Program-made: the position numbers and the translations under genes
Source: Thermomicrobiales bacterium
Lineage (GTDB): Bacteria; Chloroflexota; Chloroflexia; Thermomicrobiales; UBA6265
Length of the DNA stretch: 64,000 nt
Assembly (NCBI GenBank): GCA_019637585.1
Contig: JAHBVL010000003.1
Coordinates: forward strand, 91,827-155,826
Direction of reading: 5' to 3'
The notes under the pieces: model-generated
Told to the model about the DNA's origin: nothing
Database searches by the model: none
Seen by the model: the letters and a program-made list of their open reading frames with translations, nothing else
Part shown: one piece after another, positions 38,226-46,263 of the stretch
Layout of the letters: the number at the start of each line of letters is the position of its first letter
How positions within the stretch are numbered: position 1 is the first letter of the stretch

Positions 38226-39298
38226 TCATGCTCCATAGGACCGGGGTACAGATCGGCGACCAGATCGCTGATCAGGCGCGACATGTACCGAACGGTCGAA
38301 ATCGTTCTCCAGTACGACATTCGTGTTGGTCCGACCACTCCCAGCAGACCAGATACGTGTCCTTCCACTCCGTAGGTCGATACGATGACGCCCAGGCGCT
38401 TCAGTTCGCCGGGCAATTGGTCGTCCCCGATGAAAACGCTCAGGTTCGACCCTGTTTCCATCCTGGGCAGCAATGCATGAAGAATGCCGCCGCCATAGGC
38501 CAGATCGAGCACTGCCTGGATGTCTGGATTCTCCACGCCAGGTTGCCCCAGCATGTTCTCCAGACCCGACGCCCGCACGGGGGTCTGCCGGGCCGCATCG
38601 GCCATTCGGAGCGTACTCTCGATCTGGTCGATCACCGTTGCGGCCAGTGCCGAGGGGCGTTCGATGGCGAAGCGCAGCTCGTCGGCGGACCGCCCCCGCA
38701 ACCGCATGTTCAGGTCATCGGCAAGCGCGCTCAACTCTTCCTGTGTGGCCTCGTCCGGCAGGTGCAGCATCAGCTGCCTGACCGTGCTTTCCAGCGTCAC
38801 CAGAATCAGCAACGCCAGGCGAGACTGCAATGAGATGAGTTCCATGTGCCTGAGCCGCGTGATCGGCGCCCGGGGCGCGGTCACCACGGAAACATTCCCG
38901 GCGATCCCAGCCAGAATCGACGCCGCCAGTTCCGGCCAGTCTTCCAGCTGCGATTCCATTTGCTTGAACTGGTGGCGAATCATGATCTGATCGCCCGGCG
39001 GCACTTCGACGTCCGACATCAGATTCCGGACGAAGTAGCGATAGCCGGCATCGGTCGGCACCCGTCCACCGGAGGTATGCAGGTGCTCCACATACCCCTT
39101 CTGTTCGAGCTCGGACATCTCATTGCGGATCGTCGCCGAAGAGACGCCGATCGGGTACTGCTCAGTCAGATGCTTCGATCCAACCGGCCGTCCGCTCGAG
39201 ACATATTCATGGATGATCAGACGCAGAACGCCCTGCTGTCGCTCGGTGAGTTCAATGGATGAAACGCCGTCTGATGTGTTGGGAATGTGCTCTGGCAT
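38222..39298 (-). CDS. hrcA: heat-inducible transcription repressor HrcA
   Basis: 358 aa. The winged-helix domain begins LTERQQGVLRLIIHEYVSSGRPVGSKHL and contains VSSATIRNEMSELEQKGYVEHLHTSGGRVPTDAGYR; the C-terminal GAF-like domain includes IFIGDDQ- and GVVGPTRMSYWRTISTVRYMS-type motifs. It represses its own operon through CIRCE, with GroE as classic modulator. A GTG at 39310 is possible; the ATG at 39298 has GAGAAG close upstream. Confidence 0.95.
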   Translation of the reverse strand: MPEHIPNTSDGVSSIELTERQQGVLRLIIHEYVSSGRPVGSKHLTEQYPIGVSSATIRNEMSELEQKGYVEHLHTSGGRVPTDAGYRYFVRNLMSDVEVPPGDQIMIRHQFKQMESQLEDWPELAASILAGIAGNVSVVTAPRAPITRLRHMELISLQSRLALLILVTLESTVRQLMLHLPDEATQEELSALADDLNMRLRGRSADELRFAIERPSALAATVIDQIESTLRMADAARQTPVRASGLENMLGQPGVENPDIQAVLDLAYGGGILHALLPRMETGSNLSVFIGDDQLPGELKRLGVIVSTYGVEGHVSGLLGVVGPTRMSYWRTISTVRYMSRLISDLVADLYPGPMEHE

Positions 39299-39313
39299 TC
39301 GTCTTCTCACAAA

Positions 39314-39340
39314 TTAGCACTCTTCAGAGGAGAGTGCTAA
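39314..39340. promoter_or_regulatory. CIRCE operator (HrcA binding site)
   Basis: Perfect consensus TTAGCACTC-N9-GAGTGCTAA, 15 bp before the hrcA ATG and 8 bp downstream of the -10 box. This is direct evidence for HrcA-type heat-shock control of hrcA-grpE-dnaK. Confidence 0.97.
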
Positions 39341-39348
39341 CGGCGAGA

Positions 39349-39378
39349 ATAATAGCCTCCTTGAGCGGTGCGTGTCAA
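39349..39378 (-). promoter_or_regulatory. promoter of the hrcA operon
   Basis: On the minus strand TTGACA (39373-39378), an 18-bp spacer and TATTAT (39349-39354): a strong sigma-70 promoter whose transcription start would lie inside or at the edge of CIRCE. Confidence 0.85.
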
Positions 39379-39399
39379 GGTTGGGGACGTGGGTGCGAG

Positions 39400-39490
39400 G
39401 TCCGAAGTCCGGCGTCCGGAGACGATCGAGGAAGAGGTCGGACCAACCCGGAACGTAAAGCTGACTGCCGACTGCTGACTACCGACTGCT
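39400..39490 (+). repeat. two short heptamer arrays (GTCCGRM and GACTGCY)
   Basis: Three units GTCCGAA, GTCCGGC, GTCCGGA at 39400-39420, and four units GACTGCC, GACTGCT, GACTACC, GACTGCT at 39463-39490. The second ends 9 bp beyond the stop of the minus-strand gene at 39500. They belong to the same families as the arrays at 59861 and 18453. Confidence 0.7.
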
Positions 39491-39499
39491 CGCTCCCCC

Positions 39500-40147
39500 T
39501 CAGCCAGAGAAACGGCCAAGCAACTTCGAAAGCCTTCCCGGCTTCGGTTCGGGTTTGAGAGCCAGTGCCACACGCTGCTGGACATCTCGATCGGAGGGCA
39601 TGACAACCACGCGCCCGCTGCGGGGCCAGGAGGCGGGTTCCGTATCCACCACCACGCCGATCGCTTCGAACAGTCCCAGGTTGTGCGCATCCGCATACTG
39701 GACGGCTTCGGTCATCAGTCCCTGCAACCGGGCGGCGTCCATTTCCGCTTCGGCCATGCGCCGCACGCTCCGCTCGAGGTTGCGATCGAGCAGCGCGGCC
39801 GCGTCGCCCGCCAGACGAGCAGGGAGATATCCCCCGCCCATCTGTCCCTCGTGCAAATCGAGGCGGATGGGCAGTTTCCGGGCAACCTCGGCGGGCAGAC
39901 CCACATCCCCAAACAGCCGGGAAGGGGGTCGCAGCAGCATCGCCAGTCCCCGGTCGATTCTTGCTTCCCAGGCCGTGAGCGACAGTCCATCGGCGGCGAA
40001 GGTGGGTCCATGCTCGGCGAGGAATCGGGCAAAGCCGCTGCTCAGATCGCGCAGTCCCCGGTCGCTGAGGTCCAGCTCATCAGGCAACTGATCGACGTAT
40101 GCTTTCGCCAGTTCTTCCGAATAGGGATGCAACGAACAAGGTTCCAC
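39500..40147 (-). CDS. uncharacterised 215-aa protein
   Basis: Not recognised. A soluble, largely helical protein with no signal or membrane segment. Notable stretches are ELDLSDRGLRDLSSGFARFL, RIDRGLAMLLRPPSRLFGDVGLPAE, GGGYLPARLAGDAAALLDRNLERSVRRM and a C-terminal VVMPSDRDVQQRVALAL with a basic tail. Codon use matches neighbours. It is divergent from the methyltransferase-like gene, sharing a 54-bp intergenic gap. Confidence 0.65.
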   Translation of the reverse strand: MEPCSLHPYSEELAKAYVDQLPDELDLSDRGLRDLSSGFARFLAEHGPTFAADGLSLTAWEARIDRGLAMLLRPPSRLFGDVGLPAEVARKLPIRLDLHEGQMGGGYLPARLAGDAAALLDRNLERSVRRMAEAEMDAARLQGLMTEAVQYADAHNLGLFEAIGVVVDTEPASWPRSGRVVVMPSDRDVQQRVALALKPEPKPGRLSKLLGRFSG

Positions 40148-40201
40148 GCGGGTCTCTCCTGGAGATCGGCAACTCGCGAAGATTGTGCCAGAGAATCAAC
40201 T

Positions 40202-40858
40202 ATGTCTTCTTCGTCCATCCATCTTCGTCTCGATGTCGCTGACCTGGAGGCGCTTCCACCGCGGCCGCGCGACGGCTGGACCAGACAAACCGTACCCCTG
40301 TTCCAGCTTCCCCTGGCGGGAAAAGTTGGGACAGGATCATTTGCGACCGGCACGAACGCCATCCCCCTCCGGTCGGGTTCGGTCGACAGCGTCGAACTCG
40401 GTCCTCTTCTGGAGTTCATCCTCGACGAATCAGCGCTTCTCCGCGAGTGTGCCAGAGTCCTTCGTGCTGAAGGCATTCTTCGGGGCCTTGTGCCAAACGC
40501 GCGTGGGTTTGGGATTTTCGATTCCATCAATGTCATGCGCTATGCCCGGGATGTGATTGGCCGTGGTCCCGCTCTTCCGGAGCTTGCCGAAAGCGGCTGG
40601 CGACGTCACTACGCAGCCGGCGAGATGACATCCCTCCTCCGCGAGTCGGGATTCGCGGAGGTCGAGATCGCGAGTGTGGGGTTCCTCGGATCTGAGATGA
40701 AACTGGGCTGGCATCTGCTTGGCCGGTGGGTTCGAGGAAGCGCCGAGCCCCTGAATCAACCCATGTCTCAGCCGTGGCCAGAGGGCGGCACACCGTCACG
40801 AGCGAGCTGGACCATGGGCTCGACACTCCTCTTCCAGGCTCGCAAGCCATCCCAGTAG
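40202..40858 (+). CDS. methyltransferase-like protein lacking the SAM-binding motif
   Basis: 218 aa. The order SVDSVELGPLLEFILDESALLRECARVLRAEGILRGLVPNARG and HYAAGEMTSLLRESGFAEVEIASVGF resembles the second half of class I SAM-dependent methyltransferases of the UbiE/Methyltransf_11 type (expression of a reaction-product strand followed by a helix-rich C-terminus). The glycine-rich motif I (GxGxG) near the start is absent; residues 38-50 instead read LAGKVGTGSFATG. It may be inactive or use another fold start. Function unknown. Confidence 0.6.
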   Translation: MSSSSIHLRLDVADLEALPPRPRDGWTRQTVPLFQLPLAGKVGTGSFATGTNAIPLRSGSVDSVELGPLLEFILDESALLRECARVLRAEGILRGLVPNARGFGIFDSINVMRYARDVIGRGPALPELAESGWRRHYAAGEMTSLLRESGFAEVEIASVGFLGSEMKLGWHLLGRWVRGSAEPLNQPMSQPWPEGGTPSRASWTMGSTLLFQARKPSQ

Positions 40859-40920
40859 TCGCAGCCCCTCCGGTGTCTGCTCCTCCCGCTCAGCCTATTC
40901 ATCTGCGACTCCATGGACCC

Positions 40921-41030
40921 GCCCGGCCGTGAACGGACCGGGCTCACGGCGCGAAGGTCCTTCGGACCTGTCGTTCAGCCCCGTTAGGGGCATCGCTCCG
41001 TGAGCGACGCCGTTCACGGCGTTGCGGTCG
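40921..41030 (-). repeat. full ~110-bp palindromic repeat, inverted
   Basis: Full-length copy in the opposite orientation to 62610-62722. It contains several nested stems: GGCCGTGAACGG.., AGGTCCTTCGGACCT, CCCCGTTAGGGG and CCGTGAGCGACGCCGTTCACGG. It fills about a third of the 310-bp gap 40859-41168, in which I see no gene. Confidence 0.8.
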
Positions 41031-41168
41031 AAGGGCCAGTGCTCCCCACAATCTGCCGGAACCACACAACAGAAACCCGCAAACACAGAGAGGGGTCTCC
41101 GGAGGGGAAACGAAAGCGGGCGGTCCGGAAATCCGGACCGCCCGTTCCTGATGCCTGTCTGGGAGTCG

Positions 41169-42653
41169 CTACTCCGCAGTCAGCGTCATGGTCATTCCGG
41201 CTTCTTTGTGGCCAGGAATGTCGCATTCGATCTCATGCTCGCCCGCCGGCGCGTTCACGGTGATGACACGCGTTTCACCCGGATCGAGCTTCTCGTTGAT
41301 GCCGAGATCGGCACTGACGAAGCTGTGCTCGGCGGCCGCGCCCGAGTTGTCGAGCAGGATGGTCACATCCTGATCCGCCGGGATGGTCAGTTCGTCAGGC
41401 TCGAAGAAGATGTCGTGCATCTCGATCGTGAAGTCGGCGGCGGCCACAGGAGAAGCAGCCGGGGATCCGACCGGCGATGCCTCGGGAGTCGCGGCTTCGG
41501 GCGACGCAGCTGCGGCAACGTCTTCGATCGGTGTGGCCTCGGCCATGCCAGCGGCCGGGCTTGCTTCGGCCATACCGACAGCCGGCGTGGCCTCTTCTTC
41601 GTCAGCACCAGCCATCGGCGACGCCGCACTGGCCATTCCGGCAGCAGGAGACGCTGCCTCCTCCTCTTCACCCGCGGCGGCAACAGGCGAACCCTCCTCG
41701 CCCATGGCCCCGGTCTCCGCATCCGGAGTGGCGGCCTCGACTTCTTCGACCGTCGCCGTTGCGGCCACCGTCGGAGTCGGCTCTTCCTCGTCATCGTCCT
41801 GCGTGTACCACCAGGCGCCCGCAGCGATGGCGCCGAGAATGATCAACGGAATGAGCCACTTCCAGGGGCCGGAGCCGCCAGCTGACGCCGCAGCCGCGGG
41901 TGGCGGCGGGGGTGGTGGCGGAGGCGGTGGCGGCGGCGGTGGAGCCGCCGTCGTCCGCACTGGTTCGGTGGCCCGAACCTCCTGCTTGGCTGGTTCGGTA
42001 TTCTTCACCGGTTCCTCCCGAACAGTCGCCGCTACAGCGGCCTTCGTGAAACCAGCTTTACCGGCTTCAGCAACACTCGCAAAACAGACCTCCGGGATGA
42101 CCTGGGCATAACCCGCATCCGTCGGCTCGTAGTAGATATTCGAAGGTTCGTTGCCCTTCACGGGATAGCCCGCCGGACAATCGCGTCCACCTGGCCCCTT
42201 GACGAACCCAGCGGCCGCAGCCGCGGCGACTCCGGCCGCTGCTCCCGCAGCCCCGGTGCGCTTCGTCCGCGTGAACCCGGCGGCCTCAGCATCCTTCGCC
42301 GAAGCGAAACACTTCTCCGGGATCACCTGCGCGAACCCGGGATCGTCTGCCTCATAGTAGATATTCGAGGGCTCGTTGCCCTTTACCGGGTACGCGGGGG
42401 GGCAATCACGGCCACCCGGACCAGTGACCCAACCAGTCGACTCTGCCACGGCTCCACTCCGAACGCGAAGAAACCCCTGCTTGTCGGCGACAGCAGTATT
42501 CTCAAAACACATCTCCGGAATCACCTGGGCGTAGCCAGTATCCTCCGGGAGATAGTAGACATTGCCCGGCTCGTTTCCCTTGACTGGATAACCCGGAGGA
42601 CATTCTCGGCGGCCAGTACCCCTGACCCACCCGGTCCCCGAACGATCTGCCAT
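41169..42653 (-). CDS. membrane protein with three CPxxYPVKGN repeats and an extracellular cupredoxin domain
   Basis: 494 aa with an unusual layout. Residues about 7-64, 72-128 and 148-204 are three copies of a domain of the form GRxCPxxYPVKGNEPxNxYY...YAQVIPExCF...A...GF, resembling 'sunset'-type domains. Next come a proline run (about 238-253), one membrane helix (265-284, WKWLIPLIILGAIAAGAWWY), an Ala/Glu/Pro linker (285-407) and a C-terminal cupredoxin (408-494) with His in AEHSF and the C-x4-H-x4-M cluster CDIPGHKEAGM. Charges flanking the helix (K before, DDDEEE after) predict the repeats inside and copper domain outside. Function unknown. Confidence 0.85.
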   Translation of the reverse strand: MADRSGTGWVRGTGRRECPPGYPVKGNEPGNVYYLPEDTGYAQVIPEMCFENTAVADKQGFLRVRSGAVAESTGWVTGPGGRDCPPAYPVKGNEPSNIYYEADDPGFAQVIPEKCFASAKDAEAAGFTRTKRTGAAGAAAGVAAAAAAGFVKGPGGRDCPAGYPVKGNEPSNIYYEPTDAGYAQVIPEVCFASVAEAGKAGFTKAAVAATVREEPVKNTEPAKQEVRATEPVRTTAAPPPPPPPPPPPPPPPAAAASAGGSGPWKWLIPLIILGAIAAGAWWYTQDDDEEEPTPTVAATATVEEVEAATPDAETGAMGEEGSPVAAAGEEEEAASPAAGMASAASPMAGADEEEATPAVGMAEASPAAGMAEATPIEDVAAAASPEAATPEASPVGSPAASPVAAADFTIEMHDIFFEPDELTIPADQDVTILLDNSGAAAEHSFVSADLGINEKLDPGETRVITVNAPAGEHEIECDIPGHKEAGMTMTLTAE

Positions 42654-42796
42654 AGCGTTCCTCCCGATTCTCGTACGGCAAACGGCTTCGCACGCGGCGC
42701 TGCCGGACCGTTACCCCGGCCTAGTGTACCGCATCATCTTTGCGGAAAAGTCTGATTTCCCCATGCCTTCGCGTGAATTGCACACCGTCGAAGCGG

Positions 42797-43336
42797 CTAC
42801 TCGACGATCAGCGTACCCACCATGCCGGCTTCCCGGTGACCGGGCACATTGCAGTAGAACTCATACGTGCCGGCGGGCGCGTTGATCTCGACTTCATACG
42901 ATTCGCCAGCAACCTGATCGACGCTGATATCGAGCTCATCGATGGAGAAGTTGTGCGGCGCCGCGCCTTCATTGGGGATGGAGATCGTCACAGCGGTGTC
43001 CGCCGGGATCGTCAGCTCATCCGGGTCGAAGAAGATGTCGTGCGACACGATCTTCAGTTCGCCAGCTGGTTCGTCCCCTTCGGGAGCCACGGCCTCCGGC
43101 GAAGCAGCAGCTTCGGGAGATGCGGCCACTGGTGACTCAGCAACGGGAGTCGCGGCTTCCGGCGAGGCGGTCTCTTCGTCTTCGCCAGGCGTCGGCGAAA
43201 GCACCGGCGCGTTCGGGGGGTTCGGAATACGGGTGACCGTTGGATGAGCCTCCTCGCTGCCGCCACTGCCACATGCAGCCAGAACGACTCCGAGCAGAAG
43301 CACCATGCTCATCATCGAGATAAGCCGCTTTCCCAT
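42797..43336 (-). CDS. cupredoxin-domain lipoprotein
   Basis: 179 aa. Signal peptide with lipobox (VVLAAC, Cys about residue 22), then a Pro/Ala/Glu-rich tether and a C-terminal cupredoxin domain (about 95-179) carrying His in APHNFS and the cluster CNVPGHREAGM. It would be a surface-anchored copper protein, possibly an electron carrier. It is related in sequence to the C-terminal domain of the next gene at 41169 (DIFFDPDELTIPAD in both), indicating duplication. GGAAGGA lies 8 nt before the ATG. Confidence 0.88.
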   Translation of the reverse strand: MGKRLISMMSMVLLLGVVLAACGSGGSEEAHPTVTRIPNPPNAPVLSPTPGEDEETASPEAATPVAESPVAASPEAAASPEAVAPEGDEPAGELKIVSHDIFFDPDELTIPADTAVTISIPNEGAAPHNFSIDELDISVDQVAGESYEVEINAPAGTYEFYCNVPGHREAGMVGTLIVE

Positions 43337-43497
43337 CGACCCAGTCCTTCCTTCCGATCCCCAGTGCATTGCCAGACCCGACGCCCACCCACCACCGTGG
43401 TTCGACGCAGGTCGCGGTCTTGCCGATCAGCGCCCGGCGGCGCCTCGCACACACGCCATTCTAGTCCCTTGCGCTCCTGTCCGCCCTGCGCGGAGCG

Positions 43498-43809
43498 CTA
43501 CCACATACCGAGTTCGTCTTTGGCGTCCTCGCTCATCAGATCCGGCGTCCACGGCGGGCTCCAGACCAGCTTGACATCGACATCCCGAATTCCCGGGAAA
43601 TCGCGCAGCGCGGTTTGCACTTCCTGCACGATCACCGGACCGAGCGGGCAGCCCAGCGATGTCAACGTCATGGTGACGAGAACGTCGCCGTCGTCCGAGA
43701 TATCGGCGCCATAAACGAGACCCAAGTCCACGATATTGATCCCGATCTCAGGGTCGTAGACCTGCTTCAACCCCTCACGAACATCATCGCGGGTGAATGT
43801 AACGGACAT
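43498..43809 (-). CDS. DUF59/MIP18-family Fe-S cluster assembly factor (SufT/PaaD-like)
   Basis: 103 aa. Family motifs: VYDPEIGINIVDLGLVYG, VTMTLTSLGCPLGPVIVQEVQTAL with the conserved cysteine, and VDVKLVWSPPWTPDLMSEDAKDELGMW. Members help maturation of [Fe-S] proteins or oxygenases. No suf genes are beside it. AAGGAG is 9 nt before the ATG at 43809; a longer upstream reading is unlikely. Confidence 0.9.
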   Translation of the reverse strand: MSVTFTRDDVREGLKQVYDPEIGINIVDLGLVYGADISDDGDVLVTMTLTSLGCPLGPVIVQEVQTALRDFPGIRDVDVKLVWSPPWTPDLMSEDAKDELGMW

Positions 43810-43921
43810 GTACTCGTACTCCTTGACCGGTATCGAGGCGAGCAGCGCCCGCCGATCACGGTCCAACAACATTGTCATGCATCAGTGTACCCGCCTCCCG
43901 ACCGGGAGACACCCTTCCCGC

Positions 43922-44704
43922 CTACAGGAAGATGACCATCGCCCCGGCCACAACCGGCACGACCACGATCGCCACGCGCAACACCCGCACCGGCAGCCTT
44001 CGCGTCAACTTGGCCCCCAGAAATGTCCCCGCGGAGAGTCCCACCACCGAACCGACGAGATGCGGTCCTGAAACGTCGCCGTGCCTGGCCAGCACAGTCG
44101 CCGCCGACGCGCTGATGAAAACCAGCGCCCACATCGTGGTCCCCACCGTTTGCCGCAATGACAACCGGTGCATCGTCAGAAACCCAAGCTGCAGATAAGG
44201 CGCCATGCCCACGCCCAGAAATCCAGCAGCGACGCCACCGGTCGATCCGAGCCCGATCGAGGTGGCGACTTCCCGTTTCAGCGACAGCGGCTCGCCGGCG
44301 TCATCGAGTCCGGCGGCGGATGATTTCACCACGCGAGTCCGGATCCAGACCAGCACGGCCAGCCCCCAGAGCGCCAGTCCGGACGCCAGCCGCAAGGTGT
44401 TCTCCGCCACACCCTGACTCGCGTTGGCTCCGGCGATGCCGCCGATGATCCCCGCGCATCCGGTGACGAGTCCCACCCGGAGGGCGACATTCCCTTCCCG
44501 GAAATGGGAAAACGCTCCCGAGAGGGTGACGACGCACATGGCGGCCAGCGCGGTTCCGATTGCCTGGTCGATGGGGAGATCGAACACCCCGGCGAGGAGT
44601 CCGAGGAGCACACCGGCTCCACCGGCTCCGATGAATCCGAGAATGATGCCGATCAGGAAGGTCGTCAGAATCAGCAGGACCAGCGTCGCTGGTTCGACAC
44701 TCAT
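43922..44704 (-). CDS. TSUP family transporter (TauE/SafE)
   Basis: 260 aa, about eight helices in two repeats, each starting with a glycine-rich motif (GIILGFIGAGGAGVLLG; GLGSTGGVAAGFLGVGMAPYLQL). The family exports or imports sulfite, sulfonates or other organic anions; no sulfur gene nearby identifies the substrate. The start overlaps the stop of the small membrane protein gene by 4 bp. Confidence 0.88.
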   Translation of the reverse strand: MSVEPATLVLLILTTFLIGIILGFIGAGGAGVLLGLLAGVFDLPIDQAIGTALAAMCVVTLSGAFSHFREGNVALRVGLVTGCAGIIGGIAGANASQGVAENTLRLASGLALWGLAVLVWIRTRVVKSSAAGLDDAGEPLSLKREVATSIGLGSTGGVAAGFLGVGMAPYLQLGFLTMHRLSLRQTVGTTMWALVFISASAATVLARHGDVSGPHLVGSVVGLSAGTFLGAKLTRRLPVRVLRVAIVVVPVVAGAMVIFL

Positions 44705-44952
44705 GAACGATGGCGACGATTCAAATCTCGCCAGTCCGCCTCGGGAATATCCGGGGGACCAGGACGCTTCGACTTACTCCACCAGTTGTAGATATAGAGC
44801 GCCGCCGCAATGACCAGCACAATCATGCCCAACCGGATCAGCGTGCCGATGATGCCCTGAAAGACCCAGCCAAGCACGATTCCGGTGATGACCCCTGCCA
44901 GATAGATGTAGAGGCGCGGCCAACCCGATGACGTTTGAGGTTCGTAATACAT
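44701..44952 (-). CDS. small membrane protein with two transmembrane segments
   Basis: 83 aa, no family recognised. Two hydrophobic helices (LYIYLAGVITGIVLGWVFQGII and LIRLGMIVLVIAAALYIYNWW) and a basic tail with DIPEADWRDLNRRHRS. The 4-bp ATGA overlap with the TSUP gene supports coupled expression and perhaps partnership. A TTG at 44961 is an alternative start. Confidence 0.7.
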   Translation of the reverse strand: MYYEPQTSSGWPRLYIYLAGVITGIVLGWVFQGIIGTLIRLGMIVLVIAAALYIYNWWSKSKRPGPPDIPEADWRDLNRRHRS

Positions 44953-45043
44953 TGAATCCAACCCCGGAAAAAGGAGTTCACCAGGCAGCTCCGATCTGGC
45001 CGGAGTCTGCTGCGCCTATGCTACACTCGCCGGCCTTCCCTTT

Positions 45044-45141
45044 GGGGGCGGATGGGGCCCGGTGGCCTCCCCGGTCTTCAAAACCGTGCGGGCGTCGGTG
45101 ATCCCGGCGCTGGTGGGTTCGACTCCCATGCGCCCTCGCCA
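45044..45141 (+). tRNA. selC: selenocysteine tRNA (anticodon UCA)
   Basis: 98 nt with encoded CCA. Features special to tRNA-Sec: anticodon loop CTTCAAA with UCA at 45078-45080; a 6-bp D stem (GGGGCC / GGCCTC) closed by the short loop CGGT; a long variable arm (GCGTCGG / CCCGGCGC); a TTCGACT T-loop; discriminator G. The acceptor GGGGGCG pairs with CGCCCTC (one G-U), with a G opposite G at the eighth pair. It lies between the small membrane protein gene and the RpiR gene. Confidence 0.92.
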
Positions 45142-45175
45142 CCTCCCGGCCGATCGCCGCCGGAGAGCGCATTGC

Positions 45176-46075
45176 TCAGGTCGGAAGCGGCCCGATGCGA
45201 AGGTGCGTTTCGATCCACTCGACAACCGGCGCGCGGTTGGGCGGCGTACCACTCCATTTTTCGTCGGAGACGGCCGCCGCCAGCACATCGGCGAGAAGAT
45301 TGAGCGCGTCGAGGGCGATCAGGAAGGTCCCGGCTCTGGCCACTTCCGGGGTGAGCACCGCCAGCTGGATGTCAGCGACCGATCCCAGCGGGGAACTCGG
45401 CACCGTCGTCACGCTGATCGTGGTCGCGCCGAACCCTCTGGCCAGACGCAACATCTCGATGACTTCTTTCGTTCTTCCCTGATGCGAAATGCCGATGACC
45501 ACATCATCAGCGGTCGCCGACATCACCTGATTCGAGTAGAGATCGGGGGTCGAGGCATAAGCGGCCACTCCGGCCCAGTTCAGCTTGATGGCCATTCCGA
45601 GCGACGGCACATACGCGCCACCATGCCCGATGATGGTGCACCGGTACGCCCGGGCGATCGCCCCGGCCGCGTCCCGCAACGCTTCCTGATCGATCGTCCG
45701 CGCCGCTGTCTGCAGCGCATCGATCTGGCGCCGCACCACCGCGCCGACCAGCCCCGGCACCATTCCATCGCTCGAGGAAGCATCCGAGAGCGCATCGAGA
45801 TCCATCGTCTCGATGCGGCCCAGCGACTGCGCGATTCCCTGCACCAGCTCGCGGAATCCAGGATATCCGACCGCTCTGCTGAACCGGGTCACCGATGGCA
45901 GACTCACATCCGCCACTTCGGCGACCTCGTAGATCGTCATCCCCAGAATCGCCCAGGGATCCCGGACGATGGCATCAGCCACCTTCCTGCTCGCTCCCCG
46001 CAGCGCGGGCAAGCGCTGCTCGATCATCGTCAAACAATCAATTGTTCGGTATTTTGCTGAACTTTCGACGCTCAC
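45176..46075 (-). CDS. MurR/RpiR family transcriptional regulator
   Basis: 299 aa. N-terminal HTH_6 domain (MIEQRLPALRGASRKVADAIVRDP, IYEVAEVADVSLPSVTRFSRAVGYPGF) and C-terminal SIS sugar-phosphate-binding domain (TIIGHGGAYVPSLGMAIKL, VVIGISHQGRTKEVIEM, ATTISVTTVPSSPLG). Members sense phosphosugars. GTG start with GGGGAGG upstream. It is divergent from larC, and its promoter overlaps an inverted repeat, suggesting autoregulation. Confidence 0.93.
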   Translation of the reverse strand: MSVESSAKYRTIDCLTMIEQRLPALRGASRKVADAIVRDPWAILGMTIYEVAEVADVSLPSVTRFSRAVGYPGFRELVQGIAQSLGRIETMDLDALSDASSSDGMVPGLVGAVVRRQIDALQTAARTIDQEALRDAAGAIARAYRCTIIGHGGAYVPSLGMAIKLNWAGVAAYASTPDLYSNQVMSATADDVVIGISHQGRTKEVIEMLRLARGFGATTISVTTVPSSPLGSVADIQLAVLTPEVARAGTFLIALDALNLLADVLAAAVSDEKWSGTPPNRAPVVEWIETHLRIGPLPT

Positions 46076-46113
46076 TGAGTCCTCCCCGCTTCATCGAGGG
46101 TTGACAATCGCCG

Positions 46114-46163
46114 CTCCTGTAAGAAAGTTTCGCACATTGTAACAGGAGACTTTATTTCGTCAA
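46114..46163 (-). promoter_or_regulatory. rpiR-type gene promoter overlapped by an inverted repeat
   Basis: On the minus strand TTGACG (46158-46163), a 16-bp spacer and TACAAT (46136-46141) form a strong promoter. Arms CTCCTGT (46114-46120) and ACAGGAG (46142-46148) enclose the -10 box and a GAAAGTTTC core, resembling the GAAA...TTTC sites of RpiR-type regulators. Confidence 0.6.
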
Positions 46164-46263
46164 CATGGTTCATCGAGAGCGTCAATTCGCCGCTTTCGAG
46201 CGAGCGGATATCCTTACTGTTCGGCCCCCTGAAGGGTCCAGCCACCCCAGGTTGTGGAGCATC

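Noticed and set aside
46165-46263. N-terminal extension of LarC
   Set aside because: The in-frame extension overlaps the divergent promoter region; LarC family starts at ATLHFDPFSGASGD, fitting the ATG at 46264 with GGAG upstream.
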